DNA from: an uncultured Gammaproteobacteria bacterium
GTDB lineage: Bacteria > Pseudomonadota > Gammaproteobacteria > GCA-002705445 > GCA-002716945
Reading direction: 5' to 3'
Assembly: GCA_913046125.1 (NCBI GenBank)
Contig: CAJWRL010000049.1
Span: 1 to 6,304 of the forward strand
DNA: 6,304 nucleotides
Position numbers and translations under genes: made by a program. A model generated the notes under the pieces. It had not been told where the DNA came from. It saw nothing but the letters and a program-made list of their open reading frames with translations, and did not search any database. How positions within the stretch are numbered: position 1 is the stretch's first letter; each line of letters opens with the position of its first letter. Shown here piece by piece: positions 1 through 6,304 of this stretch.

Positions 1-160
1 TATCTTCAACAACTTCACTATTATAGCGATATATGCTCAATACAGCAGGATAAATATTTACACATGCAGCCATTTTTTTTTCTACTAGCGATTTTGAAAT
101 ATTTTCATATATCTGTTTTTTATTTGTATGTGTTTGAACAATTATGTATTTTTTTACCAT
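1..160 (-). CDS. cutA: CutA divalent-cation tolerance protein, N-terminal part (runs off the window)
   Basis: The minus strand is open from an ATG at 160 to the window edge, giving 53 residues. The segment LVEKKMAACVNIYPAVLSIY (residues 25-44), followed by RYNSEVVED, matches the conserved CutA core, in which a helix ending in (K)LAACVN leads into a strand with the S-I/L-Y-x-W/Y pattern. The family's conserved cysteine is C33. CutA proteins are about 110 residues, so roughly half is present. Family knowledge: CutA forms a small trimer with a ferredoxin-like fold related to PII proteins; it was named for copper tolerance in E. coli, but its biochemical role is unsettled. It lies head to head with fxsA, with only 12 bases between the start codons, so its promoter must lie within fxsA coding sequence or be very short. 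No clear Shine-Dalgarno site is visible. In E. coli cutA also lies near fxsA-groSL, which supports the call. Confidence 0.92.
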   Translation of the reverse strand, partial: MVKKYIIVQTHTNKKQIYENISKSLVEKKMAACVNIYPAVLSIYRYNSEVVED

Positions 161-165
161 ATACT
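160..165 (+). promoter_or_regulatory. Putative -10 box of a leaderless fxsA promoter
   Basis: TATACT (5 of 6 to TATAAT) ends exactly 7 bases before the fxsA ATG at 173, so transcription would begin at or next to the start codon. No Shine-Dalgarno sequence lies between the hexamer and the ATG. The -35 side is weak: AACAAT sits at 17-base spacing, and a better TTGAAC (134-139) is 20 bases away. The box overlaps the first base of the cutA start codon on the other strand. AT-rich DNA throws up such hexamers often, so this rests mainly on position and on the same arrangement ahead of fadD and uvsE. Confidence 0.35.
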
Positions 166-172
166 TATATCT

Positions 173-571
173 ATGAGTTATTCAAAATACATTCTATTTA
201 TTTTGCCCATAATTGAACTAATTGTATTTATAGAGATTGGATCTTTGATAGGAAGTTTTTCTGTGGTTCTGAGCATTTTTATAACTATCTTTCTAGGCTA
301 CTACTTGATCAAGCAAAAATTAAGAAGCATTGGCCTAAGTTTGTTTAATATAGGTAATATCCAAAATATGTATGAACAATACACTGATAATATTTATTCA
401 ATATTAGCAGGTATTCTCCTTATAATTCCAGGATATCTTACTGATGTAGCTGGATTAGTAATCTTACTCCCATTCTTCAGGCCAAAATTGTCTTACATTT
501 TTAATCAAAAATACGGTAAAAGAGCCTCTAAAAATAATGTGATCGAAGGTGATTACAGAGATAATGACTAG
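173..571 (+). CDS. fxsA: FxsA family inner-membrane protein
   Basis: The product is 132 residues. Two hydrophobic segments (about residues 6-24 and 27-46) are followed by a polar stretch and a third hydrophobic region (about 75-100) carrying the family hallmark: IIPGYLTDVAGLVILLPFFR, with PGYLTD at 86-91 and LLPFFRP at 98-104. The short polar C-terminus contains VIEGDYRD, which matches the IEGEY-like tail seen in many FxsA proteins. E. coli FxsA is somewhat longer (158 residues), mainly in this tail. I chose the ATG at 173 because the homologous N-terminus begins just before the first membrane helix; an upstream ATG at 128 would add 15 residues and overlap cutA. FxsA is known in E. coli for relieving phage T7 exclusion by the F plasmid when overproduced; its normal role is unknown. 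The position directly upstream of groESL is a conserved gammaproteobacterial arrangement. Confidence 0.9.
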   Translation: MSYSKYILFILPIIELIVFIEIGSLIGSFSVVLSIFITIFLGYYLIKQKLRSIGLSLFNIGNIQNMYEQYTDNIYSILAGILLIIPGYLTDVAGLVILLPFFRPKLSYIFNQKYGKRASKNNVIEGDYRDND

Positions 572-587
572 ATTTTGGTTATAAATT

Positions 588-616
588 CTTGAAATTATGC
601 ATAAAGTCACTATTAT
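588..616 (+). promoter_or_regulatory. groESL promoter, overlapping sigma-70 and sigma-32 type
   Basis: TTGAAA (589-594) and TATTAT (611-616) are separated by 16 bases and each matches the sigma-70 consensus at 5 of 6 positions. The same stretch also fits a sigma-32 heat-shock promoter: CTTGAAA (588-594) is a perfect -35 match, followed after 13 bases by CACTATTA (608-615), which agrees with CCCCATTT at 5 of 8 positions. Transcription would start at about 621-624, inside the CIRCE operator, leaving a leader of about 50 bases before groES. The sigma-70 reading is the better supported; the sigma-32 -10 is imperfect. Confidence 0.7.
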
Positions 617-642
617 TAGCAATCTAGGAGTTAGAGTGCTAA
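616..642 (+). promoter_or_regulatory. CIRCE operator (HrcA binding site) of the groESL operon
   Basis: An inverted repeat has left arm TTAGCAATC (616-624), a 9-base spacer (625-633) and right arm GAGTGCTAA (634-642). The consensus CIRCE is TTAGCACTC-N9-GAGTGCTAA: the right arm is exact, the left arm matches at 8 of 9, and the spacer length is exact. It overlaps the expected transcription start, the usual repressing position. CIRCE is bound by the repressor HrcA, whose activity depends on GroEL, so excess chaperonin shuts the operon down. No hrcA gene is in this window. Confidence 0.93.
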
Positions 643-671
643 CTATTATTATTTGAAAGCGAGGTAAATCA

Positions 672-962
672 ATGAATATAAGACCATTGCACGATCGTGT
701 AGTCGTAAAGAGAAAAGAAGAAGAAAAAACATCTCCCGGTGGTATTGTTATACCAGATAGCGCAACTGAGAAGCCCGTAAAAGGCGAGGTAGTCGCAGTC
801 GGTAAAGGAAAGATTTTGGAAAATGGTGATATTAGACCTTTAGACGTAAAAGAAGGTGATCAGATTCTATTCGGAAAATATTCTGGAACAGAAATAACTA
901 TCGATGGTGAAGAAATGCTCGTTATGAGAGAAGATGATATCACTGCAATTATAACAAACTAA
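672..962 (+). CDS. groES: GroES co-chaperonin (Hsp10)
   Basis: The product is 96 residues, full length for the family (97 in E. coli). It begins MNIRPLHDRVVVKR, the typical first beta strand. The mobile loop at about residues 16-32 contains the GGIVI tripeptide region (I25-V26-I27) that docks into the apical domain of GroEL. The roof-loop region and the closing MREDDITAI strand are present. GroES forms a seven-membered lid that caps the GroEL ring in the cytoplasm, closing the folding chamber during the ATP cycle. The start is set by a Shine-Dalgarno site (GAGG at 661-664) 7 bases before the ATG. groEL follows after 18 bases in the same operon, under the dual promoter and CIRCE element upstream. 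Confidence 0.98.
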   Translation: MNIRPLHDRVVVKRKEEEKTSPGGIVIPDSATEKPVKGEVVAVGKGKILENGDIRPLDVKEGDQILFGKYSGTEITIDGEEMLVMREDDITAIITN

Positions 963-980
963 TATTCGAGGAAATTTAAA

Positions 981-2654
<1,674 letters not shown>

Positions 2655-2680
2655 TTTCCACTCGTCACCTTCTACGTATC

Positions 2681-2711
2681 CAAAGCCTCTTTATCAAGAG
2701 GCTTTGTTTTT
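2681..2711 (+). terminator. Intrinsic terminator of groESL
   Basis: An 11-base perfect stem, CAAAGCCTCTT (2681-2691) pairing with AAGAGGCTTTG (2696-2706), encloses a 4-base loop TATC and is followed by TTTTT (2707-2711). It lies 26 bases after the groEL stop codon and 47 before the fadD start, so it separates the two transcription units. Confidence 0.93.
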
Positions 2712-2742
2712 CCTAGATTTAATAATTTAGAAATATATTCAG

Positions 2743-2751
2743 TGATACAAT
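2743..2751 (+). promoter_or_regulatory. Putative extended -10 promoter of fadD (leaderless)
   Basis: TGA followed by TACAAT is an extended -10 element; the hexamer (2746-2751) matches TATAAT at 5 of 6 and ends 7 bases before the ATG at 2759. No good -35 is visible at 16-18 base spacing and there is no Shine-Dalgarno site. A new promoter is expected here because the groESL terminator lies just upstream. The spacing to ATG would give a leaderless messenger. Confidence 0.45.
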
Positions 2752-2758
2752 ATTGCCT

Positions 2759-4411
2759 ATGAATAATAAATGGACAGAACAATACCCAAATAATCTCAAT
2801 AGCGAAATTGACTGTATAGATGATAGTACAGTTACTGATTTGTTGGAGTCTGCTGTTAACAAATTTTCTTCCAATACAGCATTCTACTCACTTAATACAT
2901 CAATAGATTATAAAATGACGAGCTTGCTATCCAAGAGAATAGCCGCTTACCTTCAATATTTAGGTGTAACCAAAGATACTAAAGTTGCAATAATGCTCCC
3001 AAATTTACTGACATATCCCATAACACTTTTTGGTTCTTATTACTGTGGAGCTACGGTTGTTAATATCAACCCTATGTACAAATCACGTGAGATCAATGAC
3101 ATCCTTATTGACTCTGAAGCAGAATACATATTTGTTTTAGATAAATTTTATCAGGAACTCCAACCATGCATACCTACCTCAAAGTTAAAAAAAATCATTG
3201 TTTGTAAGATAACCGATCTTTTAAGCCCGTTTATGAGAATAGTAATTCCAATAGTAATGCTCTACAAAAAGCAGTCAGTGAGCATAAAAAAACAAAATAA
3301 CATTGTCTTTTTTAAAGATATTATATCCAATAACTTTTCATTCGAAGACATATTAATTGATGAAAATGATATAGCACTTCTTCAGTACACGGGTGGGACA
3401 ACTGGAAAATCTAAAGCAGCAATACTGACACACAAGAATCTTTTAAGTAACGTTCAGCAAGTCTCAAATTGGATCGAGCCACATATAAAGCAGGGGAAAG
3501 AGATTGTTATTACTGCATTACCTTTATTCCATATTTTTTCATTCACAGTCAACTGTCTCACATTTCTTAAGTTTGGTTCAGAGAATGTTCTAATAGCAAA
3601 CCCGAGAGATCTGGACTCTTTTATCAAAGTATTAGAGAAAAAAAAGTTTACGGTAATTACTGCTGTGAACACATTATTTAATCTTCTCCTAACAAGCAAA
3701 AAATTTAGAGATCTAGACTTCTCAAATTTTAAATTTTCTGTTGGTGGAGGCATGGCAGTACTCAAAGATACAGCACAAAAGTGGAAAGATGTAACAGGCA
3801 CAAATATAACCCAAGGATATGGTTTGACTGAGACATCACCAGTTGTCAGCATCAATCGAATTAACGATCCCTTTAATGGATATATTGGCTTACCCGTTCA
3901 ATCAACAAAAATAAAAATAATAGATGATGATGAAAATATATTAGGTTGTAATCAAGCCGGCGAACTGTGTGTTCAGGGGCCACAAGTAATGTCTGGGTAT
4001 TGGAAAATTTCAAATGAAAAAAATAAATACTTTACTGATGACGGTTTTTTTAAGACGGGAGATATTGCTACGATGAATGATGAAGGTTACCTCAAGATTG
4101 TAGATAGAAAAAAGGATATGATAATATCTTCAGGATATAATGTTTATCCGAACGAACTTGAGGATTATTTAGCTACCCATCCTGATATTCTCGAGGCTGG
4201 GGTAATTGGAGTTGATGATAAAAATAGAGGAGAGTACATAAAAGCATTTGTTGTTTCAAAAAATGAGAGTCTATCATCCTCTGATATAATTGCTTTTTGT
4301 AAAAATGGACTGACTGAATATAAAGTCCCAAAAAGAATTATTTTCATAAAAGAGCTACCTAAAACTAATGTCGGAAAAATTCTAAGAAGAAAGTTAAGAG
4401 AGCTAAATTAA
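2759..4411 (+). CDS. fadD: Long-chain fatty acid-CoA ligase (FadD type)
   Basis: The product is 550 residues from the ATG at 2759; a TTG at 2753 would add two residues and is less likely. It is a full-length ANL-superfamily adenylating enzyme (E. coli FadD is 561). Motifs in order: the phosphate-binding loop YTGGTTGKSKAAILTHKN starting at Y210; GYGLTETSP at 353-361; TDDGFFKTGDIA; the hinge block DRKKDMIISSGYNVYPNELE from D449; and LPKTNVGKILRRKLRE with the adenylation lysine K540. The hinge block and C-terminus are close to E. coli FadD (VDRKKDMI..G.NVYPNE.E; LPKSNVGKILRR). It activates fatty acids with ATP and CoA to acyl-CoA, usually at the inner face of the membrane, for beta-oxidation or lipid synthesis. 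One oddity is KAA where most relatives have KGA in the phosphate loop. Chain-length preference cannot be told from sequence. Its stop codon overlaps that of the convergent ABC ATPase gene by 4 bases. Confidence 0.9.
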   Translation: MNNKWTEQYPNNLNSEIDCIDDSTVTDLLESAVNKFSSNTAFYSLNTSIDYKMTSLLSKRIAAYLQYLGVTKDTKVAIMLPNLLTYPITLFGSYYCGATVVNINPMYKSREINDILIDSEAEYIFVLDKFYQELQPCIPTSKLKKIIVCKITDLLSPFMRIVIPIVMLYKKQSVSIKKQNNIVFFKDIISNNFSFEDILIDENDIALLQYTGGTTGKSKAAILTHKNLLSNVQQVSNWIEPHIKQGKEIVITALPLFHIFSFTVNCLTFLKFGSENVLIANPRDLDSFIKVLEKKKFTVITAVNTLFNLLLTSKKFRDLDFSNFKFSVGGGMAVLKDTAQKWKDVTGTNITQGYGLTETSPVVSINRINDPFNGYIGLPVQSTKIKIIDDDENILGCNQAGELCVQGPQVMSGYWKISNEKNKYFTDDGFFKTGDIATMNDEGYLKIVDRKKDMIISSGYNVYPNELEDYLATHPDILEAGVIGVDDKNRGEYIKAFVVSKNESLSSSDIIAFCKNGLTEYKVPKRIIFIKELPKTNVGKILRRKLRELN

Positions 4412-5451
4412 TCCTCAAAAACAATCAGGTGATCTAGATCAAGCTTTACCCCGATTACTTCATTTAAACTATGATTGTGATGACTGGGTGCATAACAAAA
4501 TACAGTTTGCTTATCTTTTAACTCTAATCTATACAAAAAGTCCGAACCACGGAATGTTTTCTCAATGACTTTTGCAGATGTCATAGCATGATCATCATGT
4601 ATAATGTCGTCTGGGCGGACTAGCATGCGCACCTCATCACCTTTATTATAGCCTTCAGTACTTGCAACAAAATTTCCAAGGACAGAGCTAAGATGACTTG
4701 AGTCCATTACGGTTGCTTTTATATAACTTGAAATACCAAAAAAATTAGCGATTTCTTTAGATACAGGTTTATGATACAAGTCATACGGATCTGCATATTG
4801 CATTATTGTGTTTTCACTTATAAACGCAATTTTATCTGACATTTTAAATGCCTCTTCGGCACTATGAGTGATTAGTATCGCTGTAATTTTCTCAGACTTT
4901 ATAAGTTTTTTGATATCATTCATCAATCCTTCTTTAAGTTCATAATCAAGAGCACTGAAAGGCTCATCAAGTAATAGTAATTTAGGACCGGGCGCAATAG
5001 CCCTTGCAATAGCGACTCTCTGCTGTTGACCACCAGATATCTGATCTGGATAACGATCTTTTATATCATCAATATTAAGAATCTCCTCTAGTTTTTCTGC
5101 TCTCTCAGACTGTTGTTTTTTTGGAAATGTATTTAGACCAAAGCAAATATTTTCCCTCACAGTCAGATGAGGAAATAGCGCAAGATCTTGAAATATAACA
5201 CCGACATTTCGTTTTGAGACATCCTCCCTTTTTTTTGAGTCATCAACAATTTTCTCATCAATATATATAGAGCCCGAGGTTATATTATGAAATCCTGCAA
5301 TCGATCGAATTAGAGATGTTTTTCCAGAGGCACTTGAGCCCATGAGTGATACTATATCTCCGTCACTAACCTCAAGATTGACATTATCAAGGACAACCTT
5401 TGAATCAAGAGTAATGTTTACCTTCTCTAATTTAAGTTTAGTGTCTGACAT
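4408..5451 (-). CDS. fbpC: ABC transporter ATP-binding protein, iron(III) FbpC type
   Basis: The product is 347 residues with an N-terminal ATPase domain and a C-terminal TOBE-type regulatory domain. Walker A is GSSASGKTS (38-46), the Q-loop glutamine is Q88 in FQDLALFPHLTV, the signature is ISGGQQQR (138-145), Walker B is LLLLDEP with E163, the D-loop is SALD, and the switch histidine is H196 in ITHSAEEA. All catalytic residues are present. The C-terminus contains VRPDDI and a closing RGSDFLYRLEL...VFCYAPSHHNHSLNE...DHLIVF, which resembles the substrate-specific tail of FbpC/ferric iron ATPases. It would power iron(III) import through an FbpB-type permease, whose gene overlaps its start by 14 bases (coupled translation). 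Sulfate, thiamine or other oxyanion import cannot be fully excluded, as these ATPases are similar. The periplasmic binding protein gene is not in the window. No strong Shine-Dalgarno site precedes the ATG. Confidence 0.85.
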   Translation of the reverse strand: MSDTKLKLEKVNITLDSKVVLDNVNLEVSDGDIVSLMGSSASGKTSLIRSIAGFHNITSGSIYIDEKIVDDSKKREDVSKRNVGVIFQDLALFPHLTVRENICFGLNTFPKKQQSERAEKLEEILNIDDIKDRYPDQISGGQQQRVAIARAIAPGPKLLLLDEPFSALDYELKEGLMNDIKKLIKSEKITAILITHSAEEAFKMSDKIAFISENTIMQYADPYDLYHKPVSKEIANFFGISSYIKATVMDSSHLSSVLGNFVASTEGYNKGDEVRMLVRPDDIIHDDHAMTSAKVIEKTFRGSDFLYRLELKDKQTVFCYAPSHHNHSLNEVIGVKLDLDHLIVFED

Positions 5452-5860
5452 TCTTTATAATACCTTTAGAAAGTATTATAACTGGAATTAGACAAATTAT
5501 TATTAAAATAAGACCAGGCACACCAATTGAAGATAAATTTTCAGCTTCTGCTAATTCATATAAATGAACTGGTAGTGTATGAAAATTAAATGGTCTTAGA
5601 ATTAATGTCATAGGAAGTTCTTTTACAATATCCACAAAGAGAAGAATTGTAGCAGAGGAAATTGTTGGAAGGAGTATAGGTAAATGTACTTTAGTCAGTA
5701 CCTGTAACTTTGAGTACCCAAAACTTGAGGCCAGGAGATCATAGCTACTTGATATTTTATTAAAGCCAGAGTCTATAGTTTTTATGGAGATAGTTGAAAA
5801 ACGAACTAGATAAGCTATTAGCAAAAGAAAAAACGTTCCCGATAAAAGATTTTCTGGCGG
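5438..5860 (-). pseudogene. fbpB: FbpB-type ABC permease, C-terminal fragment, 5' part missing
   Basis: About 140 residues of an ABC transporter inner-membrane subunit remain. The fragment starts near YPPENLLSGTFF, has a membrane helix ending IAYLVRF, then the cytoplasmic coupling (EAA) loop DLLASSFGYSKLQVLTKVHLPILLPT, the segment VDIVKELPMTLILRPFNFHTLP, which closely resembles iron(III) permeases, and a last helix VPGLILIIICLIPVIIL. Family members have about 500-550 residues in two permease halves, so only the end of the second half is here. Upstream of about 5860 the strand becomes uvsE sequence in another frame. A GTG at 5884 could formally start a 148-codon frame, but its first codons lie in uvsE-derived sequence, so I do not treat it as a genuine start. 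The stop codon lies inside the ATPase gene. If the join is artificial, the real gene is intact elsewhere in the genome. Confidence 0.85.
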
Positions 5861-6074
5861 ATAATCTGAAAAACTTGATACCACGAGCCTCGTTCCATTG
5901 CAATATCTTGATTAAGTCTTTGCAGTTAGCCAAAGCTAACTCGGAAGCATAGTCTAAACCTTTCTCCTTGAAGGTTCGTTTGATCATTGAACGATTAGTT
6001 GTAACGCGACTAGTTTTGGGCGCGTTAGACAACTCCATATTTATGCAGGCGTAACCTAGATTTATATTATTCAT
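5859..6074 (-). pseudogene. uvsE: UV damage endonuclease (UvsE/UVDE), N-terminal 72 residues, 3' part missing
   Basis: From an ATG at 6074 the protein reads NINLGYACINMELS, then TTNRSMIKRTFKEKGLDYAS, ELALANCKDLIKILQWNE and GIKFFRLS. This is the start of the UvsE TIM-barrel family, where LGYxCIN, TxRxxxKRTFxEKG, the NxxDLxxIlxWN helix and I.FFR.SS are recognisable. In the family, R-x-S-S-D-x-x-P should follow; here the frame departs after L71-S72 and continues out of register through permease DNA to a stop at 5760, giving a 104-residue chimeric frame. Full UvsE is around 300 residues and carries its metal-binding catalytic residues further downstream, so this piece cannot be active. UvsE nicks DNA 5' of UV photoproducts. 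The gene is known in bacteria and also in some large phages. A near-consensus promoter lies 6 bases upstream and the start overlaps a small frame by ATGA. Confidence 0.85.
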
Positions 6075-6178
6075 TTCTTTATAATACCAAATGTTTTAGT
6101 GGTTGTCAAGTATTTTTTTACCACGAACCATGATACTGTTGGCTCACACATAAGACACGCCAACACGAATATCACCAT
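6071..6178 (-). CDS. Possible small protein of unknown function, 35 residues
   Basis: I do not recognise this frame. An ATG at 6178 opens 35 codons with a hydrophobic N-terminal half (MVIFVLACLMC, then VSWFVV) and a basic tail (KKYLTTTKTFGIIKK), consistent with a single membrane-anchored peptide. GAGG lies only 2 bases before the ATG; a GTG at 6175 would have 5-base spacing and may be the real start. The stop codon overlaps the uvsE start as ATGA, and the frame begins 4 bases after the stop of the frame upstream, so the packing is operon-like. Against it, a 35-codon open frame is not rare by chance, and the near-consensus uvsE promoter lies within it. Confidence 0.35.
   Translation of the reverse strand: MVIFVLACLMCEPTVSWFVVKKYLTTTKTFGIIKK
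6081..6109 (-). promoter_or_regulatory. Near-consensus sigma-70 promoter upstream of uvsE
   Basis: Read on the minus strand, TTGACA (6104-6109, 6 of 6) and TATTAT (6081-6086, 5 of 6) are separated by exactly 17 bases, and TGG directly before the -10 makes it an extended -10. It is the best promoter match in the window. The -10 ends 6 bases before the uvsE ATG, so the start point would fall at the start codon. Strong host-type promoters of this kind are typical of phage early genes. It would transcribe uvsE, the permease fragment and the ATPase gene if the join is real. Confidence 0.75.
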
Positions 6179-6182
6179 TGCC

Positions 6183-6304
6183 TCATCCATCTTTTCTAAA
6201 CTTATAGTCTATCCAGCATTTACCATAATACATACCGCCGATCCAGATGGAGAACAAAACTCCATCGAACCAAGTCAAGTTATTCCAAGCTGATAATACA
6301 TCCA
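6183..6304 (-). CDS. C-terminal end of an unrecognised protein (enters from the window edge)
   Basis: One minus-strand frame is open from the edge to a TGA at 6183-6185, giving 39 complete codons: DVLSAWNNLTWFDGVLFSIW, then IGGMYYGKCWIDYKFRKDG. The residues are non-random in character, with a tryptophan- and glycine-rich hydrophobic stretch (about residues 11-26) followed by a charged end, as in a membrane-associated tail. The other two frames on this strand close within ten codons of the edge. I cannot assign a family. It lies 4 bases before the next small frame, in the same direction as uvsE, which fits a compact phage gene cluster. Too little is visible to judge function or true length. 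Confidence 0.5.
   Translation of the reverse strand, partial: DVLSAWNNLTWFDGVLFSIWIGGMYYGKCWIDYKFRKDG

Noticed and set aside
128..172. An upstream ATG extending fxsA by 15 residues
   Set aside because: The extension overlaps the cutA start and adds residues before the point where FxsA homologues begin; the ATG at 173 fits the family.
4430..4441. A perfect 12-base palindrome TGATCTAGATCA just past the fadD stop, possible terminator
   Set aside because: It has no loop and no T-tract, and it is explained by coding of LDLDH in the ABC ATPase tail.
5438..5884. A complete 148-residue permease starting at the GTG at 5884
   Set aside because: The first several codons overlap conserved uvsE sequence in another frame, and the family needs two full permease halves, so the frame is a fragment with an accidental start.
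6099..6293. A 64-codon plus-strand open frame at the right end
   Set aside because: It shows no recognisable motif, no Shine-Dalgarno site, and lies opposite two minus-strand frames with better packing and residue character.
5859..6304. An insertion sequence at the permease break
   Set aside because: No transposase, terminal inverted repeat or target duplication is visible; the incoming sequence is the body of a repair gene rather than an element end.

Overview
The window reads as an AT-rich gammaproteobacterial chromosome segment (about 1-5860) joined at its right end to sequence of a different, virus-like character (about 5860-6304). The order cutA / fxsA / groES / groEL is a familiar gammaproteobacterial arrangement, and the GroEL and FadD proteins are closest in motif detail to gammaproteobacterial forms. 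The AT-richness, tight packing and presence of a fatty-acid CoA ligase would suit a streamlined marine gammaproteobacterium (SAR86-like), but the lineage is an inference, not something the sequence proves.

Left part. The 5' end of cutA runs off the window on the minus strand (1-160). Twelve bases away, fxsA, a small inner-membrane protein, starts on the plus strand (173-571). The groES-groEL chaperonin operon follows (672-2654). Its 100-base leader region holds a promoter that fits both sigma-70 and sigma-32 and, overlapping its start site, a nearly perfect CIRCE operator, so heat-shock control by both sigma-32 and HrcA is predicted. A strong intrinsic terminator (2681-2711) closes the operon.

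Middle. A FadD-type long-chain acyl-CoA synthetase (2759-4411, +) converges on the ATPase gene of an iron(III)-type ABC transporter (4408-5451, -). The two stop codons overlap in the 4-base palindrome TTAA. The ATPase gene overlaps by 14 bases the 3' end of its membrane permease gene (5438 to about 5860, -), of which only the last third or quarter is present.

Right part. The permease reading frame breaks off at about 5850-5875, and the same strand continues upstream as the first 72 codons of a UV-damage endonuclease (uvsE, 5859-6074). Two small minus-strand frames precede it: a 35-codon frame ending in an ATGA overlap with uvsE, and the C-terminal 39 codons of an unrecognised protein entering from the window edge. 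A near-consensus promoter (6081-6109) sits just ahead of uvsE. The close packing, ATGA overlap, strong promoter and uvsE content suggest phage DNA. The join is either a real recombination that decapitated both genes or an assembly or amplification chimera; this is the main question the window raises.

A second theme is start-site architecture. fxsA, fadD and uvsE each have a -10-like hexamer ending 6-7 bases before the ATG and no convincing Shine-Dalgarno sequence, which would give leaderless transcripts, while groES and groEL have ordinary Shine-Dalgarno sites.
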